NCBI RefSeq assembly: GCF_000186345.1
Contig: NC_014962.1
Location: 682,001-746,000, forward strand
Source: Isosphaera pallida ATCC 43644
GTDB taxonomy: Bacteria > Planctomycetota > Planctomycetia > Isosphaerales > Isosphaeraceae
Direction: 5' to 3'
Length of the DNA stretch: 64,000 nt
Shown: positions 1-8,766 of the stretch, one piece after another
How the letters are laid out: each line of letters opens with the position of its first letter
Numbering within the stretch: the first letter of the stretch is position 1
The notes under the pieces: generated by a model
Told to the model about the DNA's origin: nothing
What the model saw: the letters and a program-made list of their open reading frames with translations, nothing else
Database searches by the model: none
Translations under genes and position numbers: made by a program

Positions 1-1
1 C

Positions 2-550
2 GAGGGCGCGCCGTTGGCCGCTGGCGGCTCGGCCGACACCGCCGTCGCGGGGGCTGACTTGGTGGAAGCCGCCTCCTTCACCGCTGAGGCGTTCTCTCAA
101 TTGGGAGCCGCCTGGGGCGATCTAGCTGCCGAGGCCGAAGCCCTCGTCGAGACACCCGTAGAGAGCCCGCCATCGAGTGAGCCGTCCAGCGATTGGAACG
201 CCGCGGCCTCGGCCCCGGTCGAGGTCGCAAGGGAGGAGCCGGTTGCCGAGGCGGTTGAGGCCCCGGTCGAGCCGGCGCAGGTTGATCAGCCCGAACCGGA
301 GCCGGCGGCGGTCGCCGCGGTGGAAGAGTCCGCGGCGTGGCATTCCGAACCCGTCGCGGCGAACGAACCAAGTATCGTGGCTTCGGGGGCGGCGATCGTG
401 GACGAGGAGTCCGAAAACGCTGCCTACCTCGAACACAGCTTCCAACTGCGTCCCGGTCTGCGGATCACCTTGACCCTCCCCACCGATCTGACCCGCTCGG
501 AAGCGCGTCGGCTGGCGATCTTCCTCAAGAGTTTGCCGTTTCAAGATTGA
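2..550 (+). CDS. C-terminal part of an Ala/Glu/Pro-rich hypothetical protein (5' end outside window)
   Basis: The reading frame is open from the left edge, so the true start lies upstream; TTG at 14 is in frame but not convincing as a start. About 180 residues are visible. The first 125 are low-complexity, rich in Ala, Glu, Pro and Val, and probably disordered. The last 40 form a compact segment (LEHSFQLRPGLRITLTLP, then an Ala/Arg-rich helix ending SLPFQD) that looks like a small folded C-terminal domain. I do not recognise the family and no catalytic motif is visible. A 12-bp inverted repeat lies 52 bases after the stop and probably ends the transcript. Confidence 0.6.
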   Translation, partial: EGAPLAAGGSADTAVAGADLVEAASFTAEAFSQLGAAWGDLAAEAEALVETPVESPPSSEPSSDWNAAASAPVEVAREEPVAEAVEAPVEPAQVDQPEPEPAAVAAVEESAAWHSEPVAANEPSIVASGAAIVDEESENAAYLEHSFQLRPGLRITLTLPTDLTRSEARRLAIFLKSLPFQD

Positions 551-601
551 GTGTTCTCAATGGGTTGAATGAGATCGCATCGCGCCTACGCCACGCTCCA
601 T

Positions 602-641
602 CGTCGGGAAGGGATCAGGCTTCCGTGAACCCTTCCCGACG
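602..641 (+). terminator. 12-bp perfect inverted repeat downstream of the first gene
   Basis: CGTCGGGAAGGG (602-613) is exactly repeated in reverse complement at 630-641, with a 16-base loop. It begins 52 bases after the stop codon at 548-550. No U-run follows, so this is not a textbook intrinsic terminator, but position and stem length suggest a transcript-ending or 3'-stabilising hairpin. Confidence 0.5.
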
Positions 642-772
642 TGAGTGTCTCTGGAGACTAGTGGGCCGTTGCGATCGGGTGGGCAAACCAAGGGAGGGAT
701 GCTACGATCGCAACCATCACAACCTAGTCGCATGGAGTCGTTTGAGTCACGTTTTCCGACGGAGGGATCGTA

Positions 773-1891
773 ATGGCCCGTCAACAACACCGAGGCAAAA
801 ATCCCTCCCAAGTCGATTGGGCCGAGCGGTCCCACTTCATGGAAGCCATTCGTGCCGCCGGTGAGTTCGATGATACGCCGGTCTTGATTTACGCCGACTT
901 TCTAGAGGAGCAAGGCGAGCCGGAACGCGCCAACTTCATCCGTCTTCAGGTCGAAGCGGCTCGAAGTTGGGGTGACTCCGCCGAACGCCGGCGGACGGTT
1001 CGACGAACAATCCAGGAACTACTCGAAACCCACGCCGGGCTGTGGCGCGAGCGTGAACTGCCTTTGATTCGAGGGCTCAACTGGAACCATTACGAACGTG
1101 GTCTGGTGCGGACGATTACGGTTAGGCGGCTGCAAATCGTTGTCGAATACGCCGACACGATTTTCAACGCCGCCCCGATCGACGGCGTCTGCCTCCGCGA
1201 TCCGCCATCCGACGCCTTCATCTCCAACACGCTCCTCAACCAAACCCCCGCCGACCAACTCGCCTGGATCGAGCATCCCGTTTGGGACTGGATTCAACGC
1301 TTCGACTTCAAAGGATGCGAGCTTCGAGGCCGCCTGCTTGTCTTCGTGGAACGAGCGCGATGGCCAAAAGCCCGGACGCTGAACCTTTCCGGCTGCCGTC
1401 TGGAGGACGAAGACCTGCAAGGCATGGCCTTCGGACGTTGGGAACCCCTCACCCGCGTGATTCGACTCAACCTGAATCACAACACCTTCTCGGACGAGGG
1501 ATTGATCACGCTCGCTGAATCGCTGGCGCATGGAACCAAAATGCTTCCTCTGGAAGAATTGTTCCTTGCTGGACATTGCGAATCGGTTTGGAGGCCAAGC
1601 GAAGTTCCCGAGGAACCCCCACCCTCGCCATCCCTGTTTGAAAGACTTCGAGAGCGTCTTTCTTTTCGGGGTAGCCGTCCCCAAGAGACAAGACCTCCCA
1701 GGGGACAATTTCATCTTGAAGCCCGCGGACGTTTGACCAAGCAGGTGATTCCGGCGTTGGTCAAACTGGCCAACGCCGCGCCGAAGTTGCGTACGATCGA
1801 CCTGAGCGATCATCCTGCCTTGGTTGAACCCGAGGTCGTCCAGCCGCTTAGGGATAGTGGAATTCGAGTGTGCATTGGTATGCGGCGCTAG
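773..1891 (+). CDS. TIGR02996 domain / leucine-rich repeat protein
   Basis: 372 residues. Residues 20-65 (HFMEAIRAAGEFDDTPVLIYADFLEEQGEPERANFIRLQ, given here by its key W/Y-AD-LEE-G...A-FIRLQ pattern) match the TIGR02996 repeat-companion domain found mainly in planctomycetes and myxobacteria. The second half has degenerate leucine-rich repeats (LNLSGCRL, LNLNHNTFSDEG, TIDLSDHPAL), so it is probably a solenoid interaction protein. Its partner is unknown. The ATG at 773 follows GGAGGG at a good distance. A paralogue with the same architecture is encoded at 35790-37373. It stands alone and is convergent with dps. Confidence 0.8.
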   Translation: MARQQHRGKNPSQVDWAERSHFMEAIRAAGEFDDTPVLIYADFLEEQGEPERANFIRLQVEAARSWGDSAERRRTVRRTIQELLETHAGLWRERELPLIRGLNWNHYERGLVRTITVRRLQIVVEYADTIFNAAPIDGVCLRDPPSDAFISNTLLNQTPADQLAWIEHPVWDWIQRFDFKGCELRGRLLVFVERARWPKARTLNLSGCRLEDEDLQGMAFGRWEPLTRVIRLNLNHNTFSDEGLITLAESLAHGTKMLPLEELFLAGHCESVWRPSEVPEEPPPSPSLFERLRERLSFRGSRPQETRPPRGQFHLEARGRLTKQVIPALVKLANAAPKLRTIDLSDHPALVEPEVVQPLRDSGIRVCIGMRR

Positions 1892-2009
1892 ATAGAACGA
1901 CTTGAATGATGATCTTAGGAGTCGATCTTCCTGGCATCATTATCAGTCACGTCGAGAATGGGTTAACCTTGGTAATCATCACCTATGAGGACCAAGTAGC
2001 GGGTGGGGA

Positions 2010-2042
2010 GACGACCGACCTCAAGCGGAGTCGTCGGTCGTC
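2010..2042. terminator. 10-bp inverted repeat between convergent genes
   Basis: GACGACCGAC (2010-2019) pairs perfectly with GTCGGTCGTC (2033-2042) across a 13-base loop. It sits between the leucine-rich gene (stop 1891) and dps on the opposite strand (stop 2103), so it could end transcription from both sides. No U-tract on either strand. Confidence 0.45.
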
Positions 2043-2102
2043 CCAAGGCCGCTGCGTGGGGCCGACGCTGTGATGATAGGCGCGGGTTAGGTTTCGTTCT
2101 TG

Positions 2103-2585
2103 TTAGTTCTTGGCGTGCAGATGTGCTTCGAGGAGCCAGAGTTGCTTGTCGAGAACCCCACTGGCTTGTGTGAACAGGTCAACGGTCACGGCGTCGCCGT
2201 GTTGTTCGGCGGTTTCGATCGCGGCGCGGGTGGCTTTGGCCAGGGCGGCCAGCGCGTCGGCGAGGGCTTCCACGTGGTCGTGGCCCGAAACCGCTTTGGT
2301 CGGGTAGGCTGGCAGCTTGGAGCCGCTCTCGACCTGGCCGATCAATCCGTGGGCCACGCCCCCGAGTTGAACCGCTCGCTCGGCCAAATCATCGGAGAGT
2401 TCCGCGACCGCATCGGCTAGGTCGTCGAACAGTTCATGCAAGGCGATGAACTGTGGGCCTTTGACATTCCAGTGAGCGTGCTTAGCGCGAAGACGTAGAT
2501 CAATCGCGTCGGCCAGCCGCTCGTTGAGCAAGGCGATCATCGCGGTGCGGGTCGATTCAGGCAGATCATTACGGGTGGGAAACAT
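2103..2585 (-). CDS. dps: Dps-type ferritin-like DNA-protection protein
   Basis: 160 residues, typical for Dps. Dps forms a dodecamer that oxidises Fe(II) with peroxide and stores the iron, shielding DNA under stress. The signature around residues 36-54 (KHAHWNVKGPQFIALHELFD) carries the inter-subunit ferroxidase ligands His38, His50 and Asp54; Glu69 in LAERAVQLGG completes the site. The N-terminal tail is short and not Lys-rich, so DNA binding through a tail is doubtful. The leader contains small hairpins (2624-2663) that more likely belong to the end of the upstream operon. No regulator site was recognised. Confidence 0.92.
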   Translation of the reverse strand: MFPTRNDLPESTRTAMIALLNERLADAIDLRLRAKHAHWNVKGPQFIALHELFDDLADAVAELSDDLAERAVQLGGVAHGLIGQVESGSKLPAYPTKAVSGHDHVEALADALAALAKATRAAIETAEQHGDAVTVDLFTQASGVLDKQLWLLEAHLHAKN

Positions 2586-2623
2586 GAGAATTCAACGCTC
2601 CACGGGTCGAACAAGGACGGAAG

Positions 2624-2663
2624 AACGGCCTCAGGCCGTTGGAGGGGTCGCTCCTTGACCCAG
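2624..2663 (-). terminator. Two small hairpins between the aminopeptidase gene and dps
   Basis: AACGGCC (2624-2630) pairs with GGCCGTT (2634-2640) around a 3-base loop, and GGGTC pairs with GACCC within about 2644-2662. They lie 64-103 bases beyond the aminopeptidase stop on the minus strand and in front of dps, so they may end the four-gene run upstream or form part of the dps leader. Confidence 0.3.
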
Positions 2664-2726
2664 CATTTGGAGACACGGGTTTGACGTTAGGAAACCACTA
2701 CTCAAGGAAGAGGCAACGTCGTTGAT

Positions 2727-4742
2727 TTAGGGCACGTTAGCGGGGGGAACCTGACCAGCCGCCTGAGCGAGCTTGCGGGCGATCGAATCAACCGCGATCG
2801 GGTGATAGCCTGCCTTAGCTTTTTCGAAGATCGCTTCTGCCCGGCGACGTCCCTCCTCGGTCTTGATAAGTTCATTGTAGAGGGGCATCAAGAACTTGCG
2901 CCGGCCCACCGATCCTAGGAACCGCTCGACATGGGGCCACGCCGTCGCTGGGTCGGACCTGAGGGCCAGCATGAGGAACCGTTGCCGAATCTCGGCGTTG
3001 CCCTGGTGAAAGAGGTGGTGGACTCGTTCCAGGTCAGCCACGAGCGAGGCGTTGGGTCGGTCGGACAGCGATTCCAGAAAATGAATCCATTCGTGCGTGG
3101 TCCAGTTGGCCACCGGCAGCGCCTCGGCGGGGAGTTGACCGCGGGCGAACTGGTCGGCGACCTGGACGACCGCCTCAAAACGGTTTGAGCGAGGCGTCGG
3201 CGCGTCCGCGGGCAGGCCGGGCTGGTTGAGCCAGGCGTCCAGGTCGATCGTCGCGGCTGCCTGTGGATCGAGTGGGAACAACCGGGTCTGGGTCCAATCC
3301 ACGAAGTCGGCGGTGCGGATACTCTGAAACGCGAAGTGGTCGAAATAGTCCTTGAGGAACCTATCGAACCGTTCCCGACCAAACGCCTGTTCCAGACGGG
3401 TCAACAAGAGCGCTCCTTTTTCGTAGGGCACTTCGGTCAAGCCGTCATCCGGATCGCGTCCGGTCAAGTCAATGTACAGCCGTTGATCCGCCTCGGGCAG
3501 ATCCTTGAGCGCCTGCTTGAGCGATTCGTAGCCCAGCACCGCCTCCATGTCGCGCCGCTCGGGGCCGTATAACTGTTCAAGAATGCGGCGTTCGAGATAG
3601 ACGGTGAACCCTTCGTTGAGCCAGAAGTCGCGCCAAGTGGCGTGAGTGACAAGGTTGCCCGACCAGGAGTGGGCCAGTTCGTGGCAGATCAACGCGACCA
3701 GCGACTTGTCGCCGGCCAGAATCGTGGGGGTGGCGAAGGTCAAACAGGGGTTTTCCATTCCTCCAAACGGGAAGCTCGGCGGCAGAACCAGGATGTCGTG
3801 GCGTCCCCAGCGGTAGGGACCAAACCGCGCTTCGACGGCGGCGATCATCGCCTCGATCTCGTCGAACTCGGCCGCGGCCTTGGGCAGCACCGACGGCTCG
3901 GCGAACACCCCGCAACGGGGACCCAGCGGCGCGAAGGCGAGATCGCCGACCGCAAGGGCAATCAAGTAAGGGGGAATGGATTGATCGAGACGAAAGCGGA
4001 ATAGACCCGGCGGGTCGTCCGGTCGCGGTTGCAGACGTTGGGCCGCCATGAGCGCGGTCAATTCGGGAGGCACCCGGAGGATCGCCTCGAAGGTCAAGCG
4101 CGCGCCGGGGGAATCCTGCAACGGCAGCCAGGTCCGCGCTTGGATCGCCTGCGATTGCGAAAACAGGAATGGGTGGCGGCCCCCGGCCGTTTGGACCGGT
4201 TCGAGCCATTGCAGTGCACCGGCCTCGGGCGTGGTTCGATACGTGATTTTGACCCGCGTGGTCGCAAACCGCGCGGGGTCGCCCTCGGGCGGCGTCACAA
4301 TCAGCGCTGAACCCAGAATGGGGTCGTTTCCGTCGAGTCGATAACTAAGCGGACATTCGGGCTCTCCCACGGGACCGACCGCGGCCACCCCGATGATGTC
4401 CAGTCCCTTAACATCCAAATAGAGGTGTGTCTCTTTAGGAACGTCGGGGGCGACCTTGAGAGTAAGCGTCGCTTCGCCCTGGAGCCGTTTGGCCTGGAAG
4501 TCGGCGGTGAGGTCAAGCGCGAGGTGGTTGACCGCGATTTCCCAAGGGCGGCCTCGGCTGTGGGTGTCAATGTGTTCGGAGGCGGCGGGGATGTTCATAG
4601 GAAAATCGGCCCGGGATGAGATGGGGTTCAAAAGGTTCGCCCACGTGAAGGCGATCCAACCCACCAACGTCAGCAGAGTCTGGGACGCGGATGCCGCCAG
4701 GAGGAACCATAGCGAGCGATTCGGCAAGGCGTGGTGCTTCAT
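2727..4742 (-). CDS. M1-family zinc aminopeptidase (leukotriene A4 hydrolase-like)
   Basis: 671 residues from the ATG at 4742, which overlaps the stop of the upstream gene as ATGA. The frame stays open a further 255 bases upstream, but that is antisense-like sequence inside the upstream gene. A hydrophobic segment (residues about 8-35) is a signal peptide or membrane anchor. The GGMEN substrate motif is followed by HELAHSW (zinc ligands His354 and His358, catalytic Glu355) and NEG (third ligand Glu377). The C-terminal all-helical region resembles the LTA4-hydrolase domain. It should remove N-terminal residues from peptides outside the cytoplasm. Last gene of an apparent operon with FHA, VWA and ThuA proteins. 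Confidence 0.9.
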   Translation of the reverse strand: MKHHALPNRSLWFLLAASASQTLLTLVGWIAFTWANLLNPISSRADFPMNIPAASEHIDTHSRGRPWEIAVNHLALDLTADFQAKRLQGEATLTLKVAPDVPKETHLYLDVKGLDIIGVAAVGPVGEPECPLSYRLDGNDPILGSALIVTPPEGDPARFATTRVKITYRTTPEAGALQWLEPVQTAGGRHPFLFSQSQAIQARTWLPLQDSPGARLTFEAILRVPPELTALMAAQRLQPRPDDPPGLFRFRLDQSIPPYLIALAVGDLAFAPLGPRCGVFAEPSVLPKAAAEFDEIEAMIAAVEARFGPYRWGRHDILVLPPSFPFGGMENPCLTFATPTILAGDKSLVALICHELAHSWSGNLVTHATWRDFWLNEGFTVYLERRILEQLYGPERRDMEAVLGYESLKQALKDLPEADQRLYIDLTGRDPDDGLTEVPYEKGALLLTRLEQAFGRERFDRFLKDYFDHFAFQSIRTADFVDWTQTRLFPLDPQAAATIDLDAWLNQPGLPADAPTPRSNRFEAVVQVADQFARGQLPAEALPVANWTTHEWIHFLESLSDRPNASLVADLERVHHLFHQGNAEIRQRFLMLALRSDPATAWPHVERFLGSVGRRKFLMPLYNELIKTEEGRRRAEAIFEKAKAGYHPIAVDSIARKLAQAAGQVPPANVP

Positions 4743-6322
4743 CGTGGAGCATTCCCAGAGGACGACGAAGCGGCAGGCTGGGCGGCGGGCGAGTCGTCCA
4801 CCATCATGCTCGCCGAGTCGAGCGAAGGACACCAGTGGGTTTCGATGTGTTCGACGACCAATTCCGTGCCGCGCTCGTGGCTGACGTAGGGGGGGGAGGC
4901 CGGGTTGTACATCGCGTCGGTCAGGTCGCGCGCCAAAACGCAGCTCACTCCCCGACGAGTCAACGCCTTGATCCCAAACGAACGGTTGAGAACGCACATG
5001 TTAGTATGGACGCCCGCGACGATCACCTGTTCGATCCCTCGATGGGTGATGAGGGCGAGGACTTCCTCGCCGTTGTCGGTGATCGCGTCCTCGGGATGGA
5101 TCGACAACCGTCTGTTTTGGCGCATCCAGGCCCGAAACGGCGCGACCCCTGGGGTATCACATCCTTGGTCGGAGTCGTCGATCGGCAAGGGGGGATCGGG
5201 GCGTTCGACAACGGGAAAGCGATCGGCGGCGGGACGGGGAAGGCGGCTGACCCACTCCCGCGCGGGGTGTCCGCGGTAGAAGCCCATCGTGTCCGAGGGG
5301 CAGTGGATGATCGTCACCCCGGCTTGACGCAGACGATCGACCAGCGAGGCCATCCGCTGGGCCAGTTGGTCGCAGCGTCTGGCGGCGCTGGGGCACCAAT
5401 GGTCATCCCACATGTCGCAGATCAGAAACGCGACGCGGCGAGCTGGAATGGCCACGTGGGTTTCCACAACCTGAACTTGGCCGTGGTCGATGAGGCGGCG
5501 GCGTTGGGTCCAGGTCAGACGTTGGTTGGTGTTGGAGGTGGAAGGCGGCGGTGGGTCGCCTTGAGGTTCAACCAAGGGCCGTCCGGTCGCCCAAGCGATC
5601 GTTTGAATCAGCAGTTGGCGAAACGTGCCGTTCTCGAAATCCTCCGGACTACCGATGCTGATCGCCGCGACTCGTCCCGGCGCGTGGTCGCGGACCCAGA
5701 CGATCGGCTCCTCGCCCTGGGCGGTGCGGCCCATGACCAAAGCCTGGCAATCCTCGGCCAGCGGCCCGCTTTGGTACAGGCTGGAACGCGAACGGAGCGC
5801 CGCGACCTCCAGGCCCTTGAGGATCGGATGATCCCGATGGTCAGGGACCACATGAGCGGTCATCAGCACATTTTTGTTGTAGTGACCTCGATAGTTGCCG
5901 CCCAGATGAATTCGATCGAATTCGAGCCAGGTTTGGAAGCCGTGGCTGCCGGTGCGAATCGAGATGATCGGCTTGCCTGAGGCGCAGTAGCCTTGAATCC
6001 GTGCCAGATCGTCGCCTTGGATTCGCAAACGACGGGTGAAGACGATCATCAAGTCGCAGGCGTCGAGCGCCTCCAGACCGGGTAGACGTTCGACCCCTTG
6101 GGCTTGAAGCACCCGACAGCTGACGCCGAAGCGACGGGTCAGTTCCTGGGCGAAGGCCGGCAGGGTGCGGGCTGATTCGTACTCGTCCGAACCTGAGAGC
6201 ATGACAATGTGAAGGGGCGCGGAGGGTTGGTCGGCCCTTGCCAACGATCCTCCTGGATCGAGGGTTGTCGCTAGGGTCACCGTCGCCAGGATCAGACGAT
6301 GCCATTCTAAGGGAATTCGCAT
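4739..6322 (-). CDS. Fusion of a ThuA-like domain and an isochorismatase-family cysteine hydrolase
   Basis: 527 residues from the ATG at 6322, chosen because it begins with a signal peptide-like stretch (MRIPLEWHRLILATVTLATT); an upstream in-frame start would intrude into the VWA gene. Residues about 40-240 form a ThuA/glutamine-amidotransferase-like fold (IVMLSGSDEYESA, LMIVFTRRLRI, HPILKGLE). Residues about 280-500 form an isochorismatase/nicotinamidase-like domain with acidic FLICDMWDDHWC and GVHTNMCVL, where Cys443 is the expected nucleophile. The usual catalytic Lys is not obvious. ThuA domains are linked to sugar metabolism and the hydrolase domain to amides or isochorismate. The substrate of the fusion is unknown. 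Translationally coupled to the downstream aminopeptidase. Confidence 0.8.
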   Translation of the reverse strand: MRIPLEWHRLILATVTLATTLDPGGSLARADQPSAPLHIVMLSGSDEYESARTLPAFAQELTRRFGVSCRVLQAQGVERLPGLEALDACDLMIVFTRRLRIQGDDLARIQGYCASGKPIISIRTGSHGFQTWLEFDRIHLGGNYRGHYNKNVLMTAHVVPDHRDHPILKGLEVAALRSRSSLYQSGPLAEDCQALVMGRTAQGEEPIVWVRDHAPGRVAAISIGSPEDFENGTFRQLLIQTIAWATGRPLVEPQGDPPPPSTSNTNQRLTWTQRRRLIDHGQVQVVETHVAIPARRVAFLICDMWDDHWCPSAARRCDQLAQRMASLVDRLRQAGVTIIHCPSDTMGFYRGHPAREWVSRLPRPAADRFPVVERPDPPLPIDDSDQGCDTPGVAPFRAWMRQNRRLSIHPEDAITDNGEEVLALITHRGIEQVIVAGVHTNMCVLNRSFGIKALTRRGVSCVLARDLTDAMYNPASPPYVSHERGTELVVEHIETHWCPSLDSASMMVDDSPAAQPAASSSSGNAPR

Positions 6323-6408
6323 GAATGGGTCTCCAAGCGCGGCGTGACGATCCAGTCCAAACGATCCAAACCCAGGGGCAGCCAAACCAGGCCAGACCAC
6401 GGATTGGG

Positions 6409-8763
6409 TCAAGCGGCTGGTCGGCTCTTGAGGCGTCCGGGCAGCACCGCCAAGGCGATCAGACCGGCGACGATTCCGAGAAACAACGGCGACCAGCCGG
6501 TGGCGGGGACGACCATGCCGGGAATGTACAACGCACGCTCACCGGCCGATTCAACACGCCCTCGATAGAACACCTTGACCGGTCTCAAGGTGCCGTCGGG
6601 TAGGTCGCGGTCGGTACGGTAGGTTAGGGAGTAGCTTTCGCGGAGGCTCTGGGCCAACTCGGCGAAGATGACCCGCAGTTTAGTCGCGTCGCGGGCGGGG
6701 AAGTAGCGGCCTCGGGTCTCACGGGCCAGCCGCTGGAGTTCGCCCACCTCGATCTCATCCTCGCGGCCGACTCCTAGGGTATGCACGGGCAACCCCAGGT
6801 TGCGGGCTTTGAGGATTACCGAGTCCAACCCCGCCAATCGGCTGGAGGTGTCCTCGCCGTCGGTCAGCGCCAGCACCGCCCGCCGTCCGGTCTGGTTGGC
6901 GATCAGTTCCAGGGCTCGGTCCACGGCGTCGTAGTAACTGGTGCCGCCGTTGGCTCGGAACCGATTCACCTGCGACTTCACGTCGTCGAACCTGGTGGTG
7001 AAGATTTCATTGGCCGGGCCGAAGACAAGGGGATTGACGAACGAGTTGAATTCGATCACCGCCACCTTCGAACCGGGCGGCAGGGTGCCCAGGAAGACGC
7101 CGACCGCTTCCTTGAGCGCTCCGATGCGGTTGTCCTGCAACATGCTTCCCGAGGTGTCTAGCACGAGAACCACCGTGGTGGGCCGCAATTGGACCTCGCC
7201 CTTGGGAGATACGAAGTCGAGGATTTCGACCTCCCGATCGTATTCGGTGACCTTGAAATCCTCCTTGCGGGCGGAGGTGATCGCCTTGCCGTCAGGACCT
7301 TTCACTTCGAAATCGAGGGTGATCTTGGGGAAGTTGGTTTCGTCGGCCGAACGGATGATGACCCGGACGCCGTTGGGGTCGTTGAGCGCAGCGTTGTCTT
7401 CGAGGTCGAAGTCGAATGGCTCGTCGTTGGCGTTGGATTGTTGGAACGAGACGGGCGTGAGGGCCGCAGGGCGGTCGGGCCGACCGGCTTCCAAGGGGGG
7501 CAGCCGCAACACCCGGTCCAGTTCGAAGGCGAGGTTGGCTTTGCGCAGGAACAGCAACGCCAGAGCGGTGTTGGGCAGCGCCCCCCAGCCGGGATGGTCG
7601 GGCCATGAGCCGTCGGGACGCTGGCGGCGGATCAGCTCCTCGGCCCCGACGCGGTACCAATCGACTCCGTCGAGTTCGGTGAGACCCAGCGCGACGCAGA
7701 CCCGTTCCAGCGACCAGAGGTAGTAGACATCCGATTGGGGACCAATGGTGCGAACGTCGCGGGCGACCACCGCCAGCGCTTCGCGGAAGGCCGGATCATT
7801 GGCGAGGTCGGCTCCCCGAGCGCGGGCGGTCCGTAGTTCGGCCCGTTCGGGACGCGACGCGCCGATGGCCAACCCCATGAGTCCAGCGCAGGTCATCGCC
7901 GGAGTGTCACCTGCGCCGGGGCGATATCCCCAGCCGCCCCGGGGATTGCGGGTCTCACGGAAGTGGCGGTCGATCGCCTCCAGACCGCCATTGCAGTCGA
8001 ACCGGGTGCCTGCCTCGGGGTCGCCGGCGCGTCCGGCGGCCCAGAGGCCCAGCAAGGCGAATTGGGTGTTGGAATTGTCACCCCGTTTGGGACGGTTGGG
8101 CCGTCGTGGGCGGCGATCCGCGATGGGGGAGTCGGCTTGGGGTTGGGTTTCCGGTTCAGGTTCGAGGCGGTTAGCTCGCCGTTCGGCGCGACGACGGGCC
8201 GAGGTGGCGAGGGCGGGGTCGTCGTCGATTGGCACGTTGTAGTCCCACATGCCACCCGCTTCGCCCGCGTCAAGACGTCGGGCGAGGTCGAAGAGAAACT
8301 GGTCGAGCGCGGAGGCGTCGCTAGAGTCGGTGTCGGGTTGGGCTTCCAGACGCAAACGGGTCAGGAACAGGATCGCCAGGGCGACATTGTAGGTTTCGCG
8401 GTCGCGGGAGGCGGTTTCCAACACGACCCCGCAGATTTTGGCGATCGCTGGGTCGTTGGCGGGCACGCCGTTTTCCAGGAAGGCAAGACCGGCCAGCGCA
8501 GTCATGCCCAGGTTGAAGCGACCAAGCGAATAGATCCCCTGGGGGGACTGGCGGTCGCGCAACCAGGCGATGCCTTGTTCAATGGCATTGGCCACCGCAC
8601 GCTCAAAGGCCGGGTCGCTCTTCTGAGCATAAGTCGGCACGCCGAGATGGAATCCCAGCAGCCATCCCAACAGCGCAAAGGCGACTCCCAGACTTGGGAG
8701 GGGTCGGGGGGAGGGCTTTCGGTTTGAGGGTTCGGTTCGGGAGGATCGACGCGCCAACTTCAT
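6409..8763 (-). CDS. Membrane-anchored VWA protein with terpenoid-cyclase-like alpha/alpha repeats
   Basis: 784 residues. A signal peptide (about residues 24-46) is followed by helical repeats with the spacing of squalene-hopene/prenyltransferase toroids (AIEQGIAWLRDRQSPQGIYS, GGWGYRPG, RPDGSWPDHPGWG). An Asp/Glu-rich linker leads to a von Willebrand A domain, whose MIDAS motif DTSGS begins at Asp536, with TDGED near its end. A C-terminal membrane helix (LFLGIVAGLIALAVLPG) is followed by a basic tail. Such proteins are widespread in planctomycetes but have no fixed function; metal-dependent protein binding at the cell surface is the best guess. Starts 3 bases after the FHA gene ends. Confidence 0.8.
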   Translation of the reverse strand: MKLARRSSRTEPSNRKPSPRPLPSLGVAFALLGWLLGFHLGVPTYAQKSDPAFERAVANAIEQGIAWLRDRQSPQGIYSLGRFNLGMTALAGLAFLENGVPANDPAIAKICGVVLETASRDRETYNVALAILFLTRLRLEAQPDTDSSDASALDQFLFDLARRLDAGEAGGMWDYNVPIDDDPALATSARRRAERRANRLEPEPETQPQADSPIADRRPRRPNRPKRGDNSNTQFALLGLWAAGRAGDPEAGTRFDCNGGLEAIDRHFRETRNPRGGWGYRPGAGDTPAMTCAGLMGLAIGASRPERAELRTARARGADLANDPAFREALAVVARDVRTIGPQSDVYYLWSLERVCVALGLTELDGVDWYRVGAEELIRRQRPDGSWPDHPGWGALPNTALALLFLRKANLAFELDRVLRLPPLEAGRPDRPAALTPVSFQQSNANDEPFDFDLEDNAALNDPNGVRVIIRSADETNFPKITLDFEVKGPDGKAITSARKEDFKVTEYDREVEILDFVSPKGEVQLRPTTVVLVLDTSGSMLQDNRIGALKEAVGVFLGTLPPGSKVAVIEFNSFVNPLVFGPANEIFTTRFDDVKSQVNRFRANGGTSYYDAVDRALELIANQTGRRAVLALTDGEDTSSRLAGLDSVILKARNLGLPVHTLGVGREDEIEVGELQRLARETRGRYFPARDATKLRVIFAELAQSLRESYSLTYRTDRDLPDGTLRPVKVFYRGRVESAGERALYIPGMVVPATGWSPLFLGIVAGLIALAVLPGRLKSRPAA

Positions 8764-8766
8764 CGC

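Noticed and set aside
4691-5980. 429-residue plus-strand frame opposite the ThuA fusion
   Set aside because: Antisense to a gene with clear motifs; low-complexity Gly/Val/Asp composition and no ribosome site.
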